NCBI GenBank assembly: GCA_965112735.1
Contig: OZ218955.1
Location: 2,418,001 to 2,482,000 of the forward strand
Length of the DNA stretch: 64,000 nucleotides
Source: Phaeosaccion multiseriatum
Lineage: Eukaryota > Ochrophyta, other classes
Direction of reading: 5' to 3'
Shown here: piece after piece, positions 49,658 to 61,800 of the stretch
Numbering within the stretch: the stretch's first letter is position 1
Layout: each line of letters opens with the position of its first letter
The notes under the pieces: generated by a model
Seen by the model: only the letters and a program-made list of their open reading frames with translations
What the model was told of the DNA's origin: nothing
The model's database searches: none
Made by a program: the position numbers and the translations under genes

Positions 49658-50716
49658 TCACACATGCACAGGCACTGTCGCAGATGCCGTCGTCTTTGCT
49701 TGCACGGCTGCGCTGCTGGCCGCGGCCCCGGCACTCGCCGGCGAGTGCTCCTCTCTAACGTAGGGGCCCAGCTCTCCGCTCCCCCCCAGCCCCCCCTCCC
49801 CCTCAGCTACCCCGCCCCCGCTCACAGGGCTCGGCCCCACGGCGGGGCACTGTGCCACGCCGCGCGTGTCGAGAAGCCACTCGAGGGCTGCATATAACAA
49901 ATCGGCTTCGTCCTGGTTTCTCGCCTCCAGGCCCACGTTGCCGTTGTGCAAGGTCTTCATCCAAAGCACCTTTCCGTGTAGCTCCACATCGAGCAGATCG
50001 CACACAGGCACCACTCCCTTCTGCACCCTGGCCCTCACCGCCTTCCACCGCCCGCCTTCTGCTGCTGCTGCTGCTGCGCCTCCTGCTCCTACCCCTGCTG
50101 CCCCGCCCCGCCAACCCCCCCAGCCCCACAACCTGCTCCTCGCGCTCTTCCAACCCAATTCGTGTCGCTTGGTGTCCAGACGAAACGTCCGCCTGGCCAC
50201 ACCGCTCTTGTGTCTGTGGAACTTGGTCACTTTGATGCCGGGGCCTGAGCTGAGGCGCCCGATGAACTGTTCCACGGTCCTGTCCAGCCCGTAACCCCCT
50301 TCGGAGTCGCCTATTGCCGCTCCGTGACTCACGCAAGTGTACGCGGAGTTGGCCGTAGACATGGCCCGTGTGGTTGCCTTAGATACCGGAACTGCGCTGC
50401 ATTCTCGCCACTGTTTGAAAGTCAATATATCCATCTCATTCACCTCAGGTAGCTGCACTTCGATGTTCTCAGCCTCGCCATCCGTAGAAGCCGCTGTCAG
50501 GTGCTCGTGCTGTTTCAACTCTTTATGGAGCTTCCTCTTCCGTCCTCCCTTTATTCTGCTGGACCTCCTGTCGCTCGACCTCCTGTCGCTACTCATCCCG
50601 ACACTCATCTCTCCTCGCCTGCTTGTTCTCCGAGATCCCACCGCGTGAAGCCCAGTCGAACTCATTGTCCTTCGATAGTCATGTGGTTTCCCGTCTCTTC
50701 TCTTTGAGGGAAACAT
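49658..50716 (-). CDS. Protein with a probable PH-like domain
   Basis: Single-exon ORF of 352 residues from ATG 50716 (MFPSKRRDGKPHDYRRT). An in-frame ATG at 51019 would add about 100 residues, but that stretch is GA-repeat and Arg/Glu-rich and is more likely 5' UTR. Residues 1-65 are very basic. The middle region (TVEQFIGRLSSGPGIKVTKF, RTFRLDTKRHELGWKSAR, then VCDLLDVELHG and LEARNQDEADLLYAALEWLL) has the strand pattern and final helix of a pleckstrin-homology fold of the phospholipase C type, interrupted by a Gly/Ala-rich insert. I do not see a catalytic domain. A phosphoinositide- or protein-binding adaptor is the best guess. It is convergent with GNAT (81 bp between stops) and divergent from the eS7 gene. 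Confidence 0.6.
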   Translation of the reverse strand: MFPSKRRDGKPHDYRRTMSSTGLHAVGSRRTSRRGEMSVGMSSDRRSSDRRSSRIKGGRKRKLHKELKQHEHLTAASTDGEAENIEVQLPEVNEMDILTFKQWRECSAVPVSKATTRAMSTANSAYTCVSHGAAIGDSEGGYGLDRTVEQFIGRLSSGPGIKVTKFHRHKSGVARRTFRLDTKRHELGWKSARSRLWGWGGWRGGAAGVGAGGAAAAAAEGGRWKAVRARVQKGVVPVCDLLDVELHGKVLWMKTLHNGNVGLEARNQDEADLLYAALEWLLDTRGVAQCPAVGPSPVSGGGVAEGEGGLGGSGELGPYVREEHSPASAGAAASSAAVQAKTTASATVPVHV

Positions 50717-51313
50717 CTCCAGCTCGCGGAGAGGCAATCGCCGCCCTCTCCTCTCTATAGAACCCCCCTCTCCCTCCCTCTGTCTCTCTCCCCCCCTCCC
50801 CGCTCTCTCCTCTCTATATCTGGTCTCGATCTGTGCTCTCTGCTCTTTCTCTCCGTCTCCCTCTCTTTTCTGTCTCTGTCTCTCTATTTTATAAAATAAG
50901 CCCACGCCCTTTTTCCGGGTTCGGTCTCCCATATGCCTGTGCTCACGCGCACCCCCCCGGGTCCATGGTTGGGAGTGGCGACGAGCGATCAGCAGAGGTT
51001 TGTTGGAGAGGTAAGGCATAGGGAGGGACTGCGAAGGGGGGGTTGGCAAGCCTGGGTGGTGGTGCGAAGAGAGAGCTGTTCTGTTGTCGCAAGGGATGCG
51101 GGTGATAGGTAGTAACAGCTAGGGAAGCGACCAAACACTTTTTCCCAAGAAGAGGGTCTTTACCTCTGCGTTAGCCAGACGCCGCCGTCTCTTTCTCCAC
51201 AGTACATGGCCTTTCTCTCGCTCACTAGCTCTGTCCCCTTTCCCTCTCTCACGCTTTGATTTGGCTTTTGCGTCTCTGGACCGCGAATTCATAGGCACCA
51301 ACAAGTGGACATT
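50717..51313. promoter_or_regulatory. Divergent promoter region between the PH-like gene and eS7, with CT/GA tracts
   Basis: The 597 bp contain long CT-rich tracts on the plus strand (50735-50885). They are GA-rich on the minus strand and probably form the 5' UTR of the PH-like gene. A basic minus-strand ORF at 51119-51304 ends 20 bp from the eS7 start and is not credible as coding. Confidence 0.45.
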
Positions 51314-52991
51314 ATGGTTGCTGCCGCTGCACCCATGTTCACGGGGGCAAATAAGATCCAGAAGGCAGAGGGCGCGGAGGCCGCCAATGACTTCGAGAAG
51401 TCAGTCGCCACTGAGTTGTTCAACCTGCAGGTAAGGGAGAAGAAGAAGAGCTCGCGAGACCGGGCAACTGGGCAGGTGCATCAGCAGTCAGGGGGGGGCA
51501 TTGGTGGTAAGCTCGGAGTCTTCATGTCAGGAGGGCCATAAAACTTTCCTCTTACGCTCTTCCGGGGGCGGGAGCAGCGAAAGGAAGGGGGTGAGGAGCC
51601 GAGCACCGTGTGGAGAGGCTTGGGAGGGGGTGGGGGGAGTGGACGAGAGGCACTGTGTGAGGAAGGCCACTACGCGGACGATGGACTGTGATTCCGATCG
51701 CCAGCAGGAGAACAACCGATTTTGGAGCAATGCACCTCCTCCCTCGCACCGAGGAGGAAGACGAGGCGAGGAGTCGGGAGAGGCTGAGAGGAAAGTCCTT
51801 ACGATATCAGCATATGATTTGGAGCACAGTGCCTCGGCGCGGCAGCGGTTGCAGGGGTCCTTGCCTGCTTCTGAGGCCCCCTTTTCCGGCATGGTGCTGC
51901 TGGTGTCTAGGGCAAGGCCCCCGTGAGGAACTCATGGAGCCTCTACTCGTGTCTCTTTGAGGACTCGTGAGGACTCTGCTGAGCCGTTGGCGCCTCTGTG
52001 CCTCTACCCTCCCTTTTTTGTGTGTGTGTTTGGCATCTGCAGATGAGCGCCAGCGACATCAAGGCAGATCTGCAGGACCTCTACATCACAGAGGCCAAGG
52101 AGCTCGATGTCGGGGGGGGCAAGAAGGCCATCATCATCAAGGTAAGCGCCGGCAAAGAGCAGCGGAGCAGCAGAGCAGCGTCCATGTTTGTGTCATGTGT
52201 GTGTCCACACACCTCATCGCGTTTCTTCTCCCTTCCCTCCCCTCAACTGTGTGCTGCTATTGGCAGGTGCCCTTCCCTCTCCTCAAGTCATACCACAAGA
52301 TCCAACAGAGGCTGGTCAGGGAGCTGGAGAAGAAGTTCAGGTGAGACGCGCTTTTCGTCTCTTCTTCTGCTGTCAAACGCCCTTGTTTCTCAAAGCACAC
52401 GCCCTCTCCCTCTTGTCTTCTCTTGTCCTGCGCAGCGGTCGCCACGTCGTGATCATCGCCCAGCGCACCATCCTGGGCAAGGGCTACGCACGCTCCACCA
52501 AGACATCAGGACCCCGTCCTCGTTCCCGCACACTCACACACGTTCAGGTACGATACGGCTTTGGCGTAGAGGAAGGAAAGTGATGGAGATGAAGGACGTC
52601 TGGCCCTCCGTGCCTAATTTTTCTCTCTCTCTCTGTGGCCTGCAGGAAGCGATCCTGGACGACCTTGTGTACCCCACCGAGATTGTTGGCAAGCGCACCC
52701 GCTGCAAGCTTGACGGCTCCAGGCTGCTCAAGGTGCGTCTGCCCCGTCGGGGGAGGGGAGGGGAGAGTCCCTCGTACGAGCTTGCCGTGGGAGCCGAGGC
52801 CCCGCTGATCTGCCTACCCGCCTGACCACCTCTACCACCCTTCTCTGTCCCTCCCCCTCGACTCTTGACAGGTGCAACTGGACCCCAAGGACCAGGTCAA
52901 CGTGGAGACCAAGCTGGACACGTTTAGCTGCGTGTACAAGGAGCTCACAAAGAAGGACGTCGTGTTCGAGTTCCCTGTGCAAGAACCCTAG
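51314..52991 (+). CDS. RPS7: 40S ribosomal protein eS7 (RPS7)
   Basis: Small-subunit ribosomal protein. Six exons (51314-51430, 52043-52141, 52267-52340, 52436-52547, 52646-52732, 52872-52991) sum to 609 bases, 202 residues, about ten more than usual because of a longer N-terminus. Diagnostic segments are [97 protein letters not shown] and [18 protein letters not shown]. The first intron, 612 bp, is five to eight times longer than the others, a pattern often seen in ribosomal protein genes. Confidence 0.96.
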
Positions 52992-53289
52992 GCTCTTTCC
53001 TTGACCGCTCCACTTGCGCGTGGTCCTTTGAGCCCGAACACGGCAAAGCAGCAGCAGCAGCAGTAGGCCTGCGAGCAGCCAAGCCAAACGTGTTGCCTTA
53101 GTTGCCAACAGAGATGGTTGGTGAGGGCTGAGGCGATCGCCGACGCGTCTCTAATAAACCTCGTAAAAATGCTTGTCATTTCTTAAGTCATGCCTGCCTC
53201 CAAGCTCTGGTTCGTACGCACAAACGCAGACCAACCCGAGAATGGCGCTATTCATTACCTGACGTCATCGCGAGAAGGGAAAGGAGGTC

Positions 53290-54498
53290 TCAGGGCACGC
53301 CAAATGTTCTCCGCAGCTCTGTTAATGCCGACGGGGGGCGCGGCGCTCTCGCTGCTGCCTCACTAGCCTGCTCCTCGCCTTCCACCACAACGTAGCCATC
53401 GTCTTCGTCTGAGAGGGCCCCTTCGCCCCCGCTCTGCTCTCTCTGCATCCTGTCAAAGAGCCCAGCCAGGACAGACGTTTCCGGCGGCTCCAAGAAGCTC
53501 ACGTTCAGCTGGAACCGTCCCGTGCGGCTGAGCGCTCGGAGCCACTTTACGCACAGGTCCACTCGGCCTTGGCCGCATGGAACTGGTAGTGGTTGCAACT
53601 CGTCTGCTTCCCCCTTCCCTTCCTTTGCAGTGTGTGCGTCCCTGTCCCTCGGAAGCATGCCCGTTTCCATCCCTTTTGCTAGACAATCGATCACCTGCAC
53701 ATGGTGGGAATCCACCCATTACGACACCCGATTGATTTGGGACATGGTCAGCGGAGCCTGTCCATAGCCAGTTTTACAAGGCCTTGTTCTCTCCTTACCT
53801 GTCCTAGAATGTTGGTGTCCATTTCCACCCGGAACAGCTTCTCAATCCGGCCCACCCCCACCACCTCCAAGTACTCTCTCCTCTCCTCCGCACTGGGGCA
53901 CTTCCGCCGCCAGACCTTCTCGAACTCCATCAAGTCTTCTGGCGAGTTGCTGGGGACACCCTTTCCGCCCAGGGCATTCTGTGCATGGGCATAGTAGACG
54001 AGGGGAGCGGAGCCGGGATGGGTTGGCCAACCTTGCCGAGAAAGGTTCATCATGTTTGGCACGTACCTTTTTGCTCTTGTTCTTCTTCGTCGAGGAGCAC
54101 CGCCTGGCGCTATTGCTGCTCCGTCGTCTTGTTGCAGCAGTGCGAGCGTCCTCGGTCGTAGCGGAGCTCTGCTTCCGCCACCCTTTCTTGGAATCGCTGA
54201 GACTCTCCATCTCCGCACGGCTGTGACAACAACAAAAGGTGGGAAAGACCGTGGCTTAGGACAAAGCAGTCGACAAAGAGGACCCCCTCCCTCTCTTTAC
54301 GCACGTGACTGGGGTGAGTTGTGCGCATGAAACCATGTGACGGAACTCGTCGTAGGTTCCAGCGGAGTGGATTGCCCTCTTTTTCATGCTATCCTCTTTC
54401 TGCCTCTTATCGTCCTCGTTCAGCGCCGCCGCCAGCTCCTTGGCAAGGCAGGCGGTGTTGAGTTCCCCATCCACGTCGGTGATTGGAATCGAGGACAT
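53290..54498 (-). CDS. CCDC103: CCDC103/DNAAF19-like dynein arm assembly factor
   Basis: CCDC103 (DNAAF19) stabilises axonemal dynein arms in cilia and flagella (family knowledge). Four exons give about 310 residues from ATG 54498 (MSSIPITDVDGELNTACLAK). The N-terminal coiled-coil signature is clear: LAKELAAALNEDDKRQKED and TYDEFRHMVSCAQLTPV. A basic linker follows (54210-54066). The C-terminal RPAP3-C-like domain has EDLMEFEKVWRRKCPSAEER, YLEVVGVGRIEKLFRVEMD, ILGQVIDCLAKGM, then LRALSRTGRFQLNVSFLEP and LAGLFDRMQREQ. The match with animal CCDC103 runs in order along the whole protein. The linker is longer than in animals. Exon joins keep phase (AC|GTGCGT ... ACAG|C). Confidence 0.85.
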
Positions 54499-55001
54499 CT
54501 CTTTTCTCTCCCTCCCCCCCCGGACAGCAAGTGCCTCGGCGGTTACTCGATGAAGGCCTTTGGGCTGCCGCGATGCTCCCCCTTCCTTCACCCCGTCAAT
54601 CCGGAGATGCTTAGCGGTGGCCCTGCCCAGGTCACTTTAGTCGAGATCGACTCGACACGGGACTGTGGGGGTGGGCGGGCGCAGAAGAACAGCACACATA
54701 AAGGAGAGAAAGAATTGGGGATGAAAAGTAAAGGGATGGCACTGGACGGCAACCGATCCCAAACATATCCATCTCCCCATCACCCCAAAGATCCAAAGCT
54801 TGAACAACAAAACAAACAACACGCACACCACTACCACCCGCAGCAGTATTACGAGGATAAGCAGCAGAAGAAGAGGTAGTCACTGTGAGGGAACTATAGG
54901 CGGAGCAGTAGAATCGGCCGCGAGAAGCATGACCGTTGGTGCTGCTTCCGAGGTCTTCCCTCCCTAAAACAATTTACCTGTCTACCTTAAAGGACTGCAA
55001 G
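54499..55001. promoter_or_regulatory. Divergent promoter region between CCDC103 and WEE1
   Basis: The 503 bp hold the 5' ends of both genes. Open frames such as the one ending 54879 cross likely UTR and lack domains. The A/C-rich part (54800-54880) precedes the WEE1 start. No repeats of note. Confidence 0.45.
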
Positions 55002-58000
55002 ATGCAACACCCCCCGTTTGGAAACAAGGTGGAAGCTAGGGAGATTCTTTTCGGTTGCGGTCCTTCCGGTTTCGCCAGCCCGGGCGCGGGTTCACAAGTG
55101 AAGAGCGGCCCGGAAGCGGAGGACTATATGGAGTTGGATCCTTCATTCGGGTCCACGGGAAGGGAAGTGGTTGTGGGGGTTGACGATTACGACATTGGGA
55201 GCAGCAACAGCAGCAGCAACACCAGCGCTTTTCTAGATCTTAGGAGCGAGCTTGTGGGGGAGGCTGGGGAGAATGACAACCCAACGTCAACAGGTATTCA
55301 TTTAAGGAGGAGAATGGGCGCGCAGGGAGAGGAACGGCGAGCAGCCGGGGCAGCAGCAGGATCAGCAGCAGGAGCAGAAGTAGGACGGGCTGCTCCTCTG
55401 ACCCCTATAGGGAACCGCTTACCGGTCGGCAGAGATGCCGCGGTTAAGAGCGTGAAGCAGAGGGGTACCCCTCCTTCAACCCCCCCGGCGGCCGCCACCC
55501 CATTCAGAGGTGGCAGGAAGTCCAGTTTCCCAGGTGGCGGGTACGGGTCAGGTGTCCCTACCACTGCTACGGCCCCCCGCCTCTCGGAAGGACTGCAGGT
55601 GCACAGCACGCCCCCCCTTCCGCTGGCGCCCAACACCAACCCCTTCGCCTCTCGCTCCAAGCTGAACCGCCGCCGCAGCAACCCGCTCCTGCTCCGAAAC
55701 GCTTCGGGTGGGAGACGGGCTCCTGCGGCTGCCTTTTCTGCCCCAGCTCGTGCGGCCTTCGCTCTCGTCGATAGAGACGATGCCGCCGGCTCCTGGTCCT
55801 TCTCCTCGTCGTCTCCCTCTACCCCCAAGGCAAAGACGGCATTGGAAGGGGAGTGGACGGGCCAGCACACCCAACACAGCGGCAGGAAGCCTTCCTCTGC
55901 TGGCATGGGTGGAGCTCACCACCAGCAGCAGCAGCACCATCAGCACCAGCGGCAGGGGCAGGACGGTGGTTTGACTGCTCCCGAGGAGACTGGGCTGGAT
56001 AAACGTGCCCAATCAGCAAGAGCAAGACCCGGTGTGGGGAAGAAGGCATTCGGCAGTCCTAGAGACTCTGTGGAAGCGGCAGCACAGAGGCCTGATCTCA
56101 GAAACGCGGCCTTTGAGGAGACGAAAAAGCTCCGCAGGACTTCCAGCTCTCCCTCAATCATCGTGCCGCCGCCCAACTCGGGAGGGCGAGGAGGAGGGGA
56201 AGGAGGAGGAGGAGGAGCAGGAGCAGGAGGAGGAGGGAGCGGAGGGAGTGGAGGAGGGCGGAGACGACGGCGAGATGACGGCGATGATGCATGGGACAGA
56301 TCCCCTCAGGGGCAGGTCCGTCTGTTGGAGAGGAGGCGGTCTGCGACGGAGCTGCGGAGTGTCTTTGCTTTGTCCCCCCGGCACCAGGAAGCACGCTTTG
56401 GCACTGGACAAAGGCGTTTCGCACTGGACCCCCCGTCCGGGAAGCGCCGTGGGTCGAGCTGCTCTGGAGCCGATGCGGGGCACTTGGGTGAGAGGCATTC
56501 GGGGAGTGTTGGTGCGTTCTTGGAACGAACTCATTCGGGGAGCAGCATCAAGACTACCATTAGCAGCAGCAGCGACAGCAGTAGTGTGGGCTGGGATGAC
56601 ACCGTTCTGGCATCATGCCATGAAGCAAAGCGGGGGTTCGAGGAGGAGGTGACCGAGCTTATGGGGCGGCAGCGGCAGGTTGGGCAGCACGGCGGCTTTT
56701 CTTTTCTCGCGGACGAGGCCGACGAAGAGAGAATGGACATGAGCATGATGATGGACTCCACCGTGGACTCAGACCTCGGCACCGCCGACTTCGTCTATTC
56801 CCGGTGAGTCAAGACAGATGGACAGACAGAGACACAGATAGACATGCTTCGGCTGTGGCCGTGCTGGCGCCTCTCTTACGTGCCACCCCTTGTTTTGCCC
56901 CGCCTTGCCCCCCTTTGTGTTGCCATCGCCAAGGCTGGAGGCGGACTTCGTGGCCATTGCCCTGGTGGGCAAGGGCAGCTTCGGAAGTGTGTTCAGCGTG
57001 CAGGGCCGGCTGGATGGCATGCTGTACGCTATCAAGGCCAGCCACCACGTCATCAAGGTGAGTGGAGTGGGCCGCCTCTTCCAGTTGTATCATATTTGTA
57101 CAACATCCCCCTTGTCGTTCACTCTAGCCAAAAGGGCGTTTCGAATGCGTCTCTTTGGCTAGGGGAAAGCAGAGTAGTTATTACCAAGCTGCTGCTGCCC
57201 GAGCCTCAGCTTCGCTTCGGCAATCACCCCTCCTGGACCTTTTACGTTCAGAAAAGCAGTGACTCTGATGACAACACGGCTCTCTCTCTCTCTCTCTCTC
57301 TCTGTCGAGCAGGGTATTCGCGACCTGGACACGAAAATGAAGGAAGTGTTTGCGCTGTCTGCGCTGTCGGACATGGCGGACATGACCCACATTGTGCGCT
57401 ACCACCAGGCGTGGATCGAGGACGAAATGCTCTTCATTCAGACGGAGCTCTGCGACTGCTCTCTGGAGAAACTCTTGATCGGGTGAGTGAGTGAGTGAGT
57501 GAGTGAACGGCAAGGAGCTAAGTCTCTTGTGTACACGAAAATTCACCGAGTCGGAATGCTTTTCGCTCCGCCACGCTGGTGCTGGCTGCCTCTCGACCCC
57601 CCCCCCCAGGCAAGCCGCCATGACCCTGGCCGAGGTGTGGGTGATGCTGCGGCACTCGCTGCTGGGCCTGGTGGTACTGCACACGCACGACCCGCCCATC
57701 GTGCACCTGGACATCAAGCCCGCCAACATTTTCGTCAAGGGCGAGCTGTACAAACTGGTTAGTAGGGAGGAAGGGGCAGAGAGTGTGTGCAGACGTGTGA
57801 GTGCGTGCGTGTGAGTGCAGAGAAATGGTAGCGTCGAACGTGAACGTGACCTCTGCTTGCACCCTCCCTTGCGCCACCTCCCACAGGGTGACTTTGGCCT
57901 GGTGACGCCGGCCGACCACCAGAGCGGCGATATCGTGGAAGGCGACGCCCGATACATGTCCAGGTAAGTTTGGCACAGCGAAGTGCGGAGGGAAGGAGTG

Positions 58001-58652
58001 CAACGCTCACTGACGGCAAGAGGTGTCTGTTGTCTCTGCCTCGTTTTGTTTGCCACAGGGAGCTGCTCAATGCCAACGGCCTGAGTCTGCCCAAGTGCGA
58101 CATCTTCTCGCTCGGTATCACCCTCTTCGAGATGCTGAAGGTGAGTGAGTGGAGTCTTCGTTCGGTGTGTGTCAAGTCAGGACTTGTCCAACTCATTTCA
58201 CTCACCTCTGCGCGGCCCCTTCCTTCTCTTTCTGCGCGCGCGTGCGTGTGCAGGGCGGTGAGCTGCCTCACAATGGCCCGGAGTGGCACGATCTGCGGGA
58301 CGGGCGGCTGAGCTTCGGGCTGGGGGTGACCAAAGACATGCAGGACATCGTAAGGGCCATGATGCACCCCGACCCTACCCAGAGACCCACCGCCAGCGAG
58401 CTCCTCAAGCACCCTCAGCTGTGCAGCGAAGTGGAGACGCAAATACGGGAGCAGCATGAGGCCACGGACAAGCTGCGGCAGGAGGTGGCCCAGCTGAGGG
58501 CCGAGAACGAGGCCCTCAGGGAGGGTAGTGCCGCTGCAGCTGCGGTGGAGGAGCTGAAGCGGCAGCTGGCGGAGGAGCGGGAGCGTAGCCATGCCCTCAG
58601 CGAGCAGGTCCAGCGTCTACACCCCACGGCCCTCAAGGAAGAGAGCAAGTAG
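55002..58652 (+). CDS. WEE1: WEE1-type CDK-inhibitory kinase with C-terminal coiled coil
   Basis: WEE1 phosphorylates the inhibitory tyrosine of CDK1 and delays mitosis. About eight exons, roughly 900 residues, from ATG 55002 (MQHPPFGNKVEAREILF); an upstream open frame uses only a non-ATG start. The first exon (600 residues) is disordered, Ser/Gly/Arg-rich with many possible SP sites. The kinase domain follows: VGKGSFGSVFSVQGRLDGML, YAIKAS, then a KMKEVFALSALSD helix. The loop HLDIKPANIFVKG is the WEE1-type catalytic loop. GDFGLVTPA comes next, then EGDARYMSRELL in place of an APE, and MMHPDPTQRPTASELLKHP. After the kinase, about 60 residues (DKLRQEVAQLRAENEALREG, then EELKRQLAEERERSH) form a coiled coil not usual for WEE1. 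Myt1 is the main alternative, but no membrane segment is seen. Confidence 0.88.
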
Positions 58653-58874
58653 TTTAAAAGGAGGGGAGAGAGAAAGGGAATAAAAGTAATACGCTGGAAA
58701 TTACCAACGGGCACCCTCTCTTTGTTTTCTTCTTTCCTCTCCTATACCTCTACCTCCCCCTCGATGACCAGCCTTTACCCCCCCCCCCCCTAGTTGATAC
58801 CGCTACGGAGAGCGCCTCCACCCGGCCAAAGCTCCTTTTCTTATTATTTAACGCGCACAACCGTCATTTGTGTA

Positions 58875-61800
58875 ATGGCGAGCTCGTCGGACTCGACGCC
58901 GGCCGTGAGCAGCAGCCACAGCGGCAGCAGCAAGGAGAACAATGGCACGGCCCTCAAGTCGTTCCTAGGCCCTGACAGCCCTCGTCCTGCTGCTGGTAGT
59001 GCTTCAGGGGCAGTCACACCTCCCAAAAGGTAGGGGAGCTGTACCGAAGGGTGTAGACAGGAGGTCTACAGATCATCTGTGTAAGCCGTGTCTCACTCCG
59101 TCCCATGCTCACCCCACCCGTCGGTCCCTTCACGTGCGCCACCCCTCGGATTTCGTACCTCGCATGTTCTGTCTTTGCCGTGAGCAGGAGCGTTACCTCA
59201 CCCAGGACACGGCACAGCAGCCCCGCCACTCACACCAAGGCGGCCAAAGCGGGCGTCCTGTGTTGTAGAAAGGGCGCGCTGGTCAACAAGCGCACGGAGC
59301 AAGTCCTTCAGCGAAAGAGTGATGCCGGAGCGGCTCAGCTGCGCCTCAGCCATCTCACGGAAATTAATTTCCTCACCAGCCACAGAAGGTAAGGAAGGCA
59401 TGCCTCATATCAGCAGGTTGGCGTGTTTGTTTCTTTGAAGCCATTCTTTGCCCACAATGCACCAAGCAGAGCCAATATGGCCTCTTTAAGACGCCTGTCA
59501 TCACGGTGTATCAAGAAAGTTGTCGTCTTTTGATCCTTTCCCCGCCACTCACAAAGCCTCTCGTCCTCGCTCCGCCCTCTACGTGTGAATCATCTCCATA
59601 CACAGTGCTGGCAACGTGCGCCTCGCGGCGGATCGATTCCGGGGCTCGTCCAGTATAGAGACCATGGATGCGGCCGTTCTGCGGAACGCTGCGGAGGAGA
59701 GGAGGTACATGGAGAGCAAGAAGAGCGCCAGGAGACGCATGGCGCAGGACAGAGACGCGGTGGGGGAGGACGCCTTGCAGCAATTTAACCGCAAGGTGAG
59801 GCAGTCTCTCGGACTGAACTAATCCTCTGATTGTCCATACTTGTCCACATCTCCACCGCTCCCCTCACTCTGCGGCTTTCTTGCTTTGGACGCACCTCAC
59901 CCCCTGGCACAGATGTCCTTCGCCACGCCTGAGGGGAAGATCCGACTCTTGAGGCGGTGGGCGGCAGGGCTGCGAGCAAAAGGCGAGGAGCACAAGCTCA
60001 CAGAGGACGGGGCCCGTGAGTTCCTGCAGAGCAATGGCGTGCTCACCCCTCCTCCCCTCCCCGGCGCCAGTGGCAAGGGCCGCGGCAGGGGCAGGAGAAG
60101 GGACAAGCACCCCATGTGTCGCGCACCCTCGTCTGATGAGAGTCTGAGCAAGGTCCAGTGGGAAGCAGCCATCTCTGAAGTAGTGCAGCGAGCCCAGCGC
60201 TGCCGCAGCGAGGATATCGTGGTCGGGGAGAACCCCCACGAGGTTTGGGCCAAGAAAGAGGTGGACATGGCCGCAAGTGGGGAGCTTTACATTCACCGCC
60301 CCCGGGCTGCGACATCTCCGTCAGCGGTGGCCCCTGCTGCAGCTGCCGAGTACCCATCGGACGCAAAGAATGCTGTGGACTTGCGCACAACGGGTGGCAG
60401 CTCTCTCGGTGTGATCGAAGTGGACGAGCTCTGGAGCTCAGATGATGAAGATGAAATGCACGGTATCAGCAGTGGCGGTGACGGGTGGGGGCAGAAGCGA
60501 CCCGCCTCTTCGTCCGATGCAGAGTCTGAGGATGAGCTGAGGCTCGGCGGCGCCGAATGGGGAAACTCGTTTGTTGACACGACAGAGTTATCTTCCCCAG
60601 GGCCAGCAGCAGCAGCGGACGCGAATGTGACGAGGCGGCGACAGGATGTCTGCCGGCTTAGCACTGAGTCGGATGCTACAGACCTCATCGGACTCCACGT
60701 GGCCCTCCTGTCAGATGACGAAGGAGGCGAAGGCACTACGTCAGAAGACGAAGGGGAGGAGGAGGAGACTGTCTCCACTGAAGAAGCAGGAGGCAAGGCT
60801 ATCGCCAAGCGGAACATCGAGGAAGCTGCTGCTGCGGAGGCGAAGGCAACAGCTGAGGCGGTGGCAAGGCGTGAGGCCGAAGAAGCTGTTGCTGCTGCTG
60901 CTGCTGCTGCTGCCGCGGATACTGAGGCCGCTGAGGCTATCGCACGGCGCGAGGCTGAAGTTGCGGCTGCGGCTGCTGCCGAGGCCCAGGCTCTCGCAGA
61001 GCGCGAAGCTGCCGCTGCCGCTGCTCTTGCTGAGACGGAGGCAGCAACAGAGGTCGTTGTAAATCGAGAAGCTGAAGAAGCTACTGCTGCCGCAGAGGCG
61101 GAGGCTGCAGAAGCTGCCGCTGCAGCTGCCGAGGCTGAGGCTGAGGCTGAAGAAGCAGCCGCTGCCGCTGCTATTGTGGAAGCTGTAGCAAAGCGTGAGG
61201 CTGAAGCTGCTGCTGCTGCTGCTGCTGCAATGGAGGCCGAGAAGGCCCAGGCTATCGTAAAGCGGGAAACTGAAGTTGCTGCTGCTGCTGCCGAGGCCAA
61301 GGCTGTTGCAGAGCGCGAAGCTGCTGCTGCCGCTGCTATTGCGGAAGCTGTAGCAAGGCGTGAAGCTAAAGAAGCTGCTGCTGCGGAGACGAAGGCAGCT
61401 GAGGCTATCGCAAAGCGGGAAGCTGAAGTTGCTACCACTACTACAGCTGAGGCCGAGGCTGTCGCGAAACGCCAAGCTGCTGCCGCTGCTGCAGAGAGCA
61501 AGGCTGTAGCAGAGGCTGTAGGAAGGCGCGAGGCTGAAGAAACCGCTGCCGCTGCTGAGGCGGATGCAGCAACGGAAGCGAGTGCAGTGCGCGAGACTAA
61601 GCCTGCTGATGCTGGAGCCGGTGGTGTCGTTGCTGGTGGTGGTGCTGCGGTCGTCAGAAGCATTGTGCCAGTCCGAGCAAAGGCGAAGCCTCCAGTGGCA
61701 AGGGGGGAAGACGTGTACCAAGACTTTGATCAAGAGCACGACTCCGCGGCCAACATTTCTTCCGCCCACACCTGCTTCCCAGGTCTACTGGGCAGTCGCC

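Noticed and set aside
49658-51049. Longer form of the PH-like protein starting near 51019 or 51049
   Set aside because: The extra N-terminus is encoded by GA-repeat sequence typical of 5' UTR, and the longest version lacks an ATG. The shorter start at 50716 was kept, with some doubt.
51119-51304. Basic minus-strand ORF upstream of eS7
   Set aside because: Its first ATG would lie about 20 bp from the eS7 start codon, leaving no room for the eS7 promoter. Purine-rich composition explains the open frame.
51501-51926. 141-residue ORF inside the first eS7 intron
   Set aside because: No recognisable domain, Gly/Arg/Glu-rich and fully inside a supported intron.
54337-54879. 180-residue plus-strand ORF between CCDC103 and WEE1
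   Set aside because: Antisense to the first CCDC103 exon and low in complexity at its end, with no domain.
60293-61663. 456-residue minus-strand ORF opposite the Ala-rich gene
   Set aside because: Produced by the GCT/GCG codon bias of the alanine repeat. The composition is only Ala/Ser/Val with no other signal.
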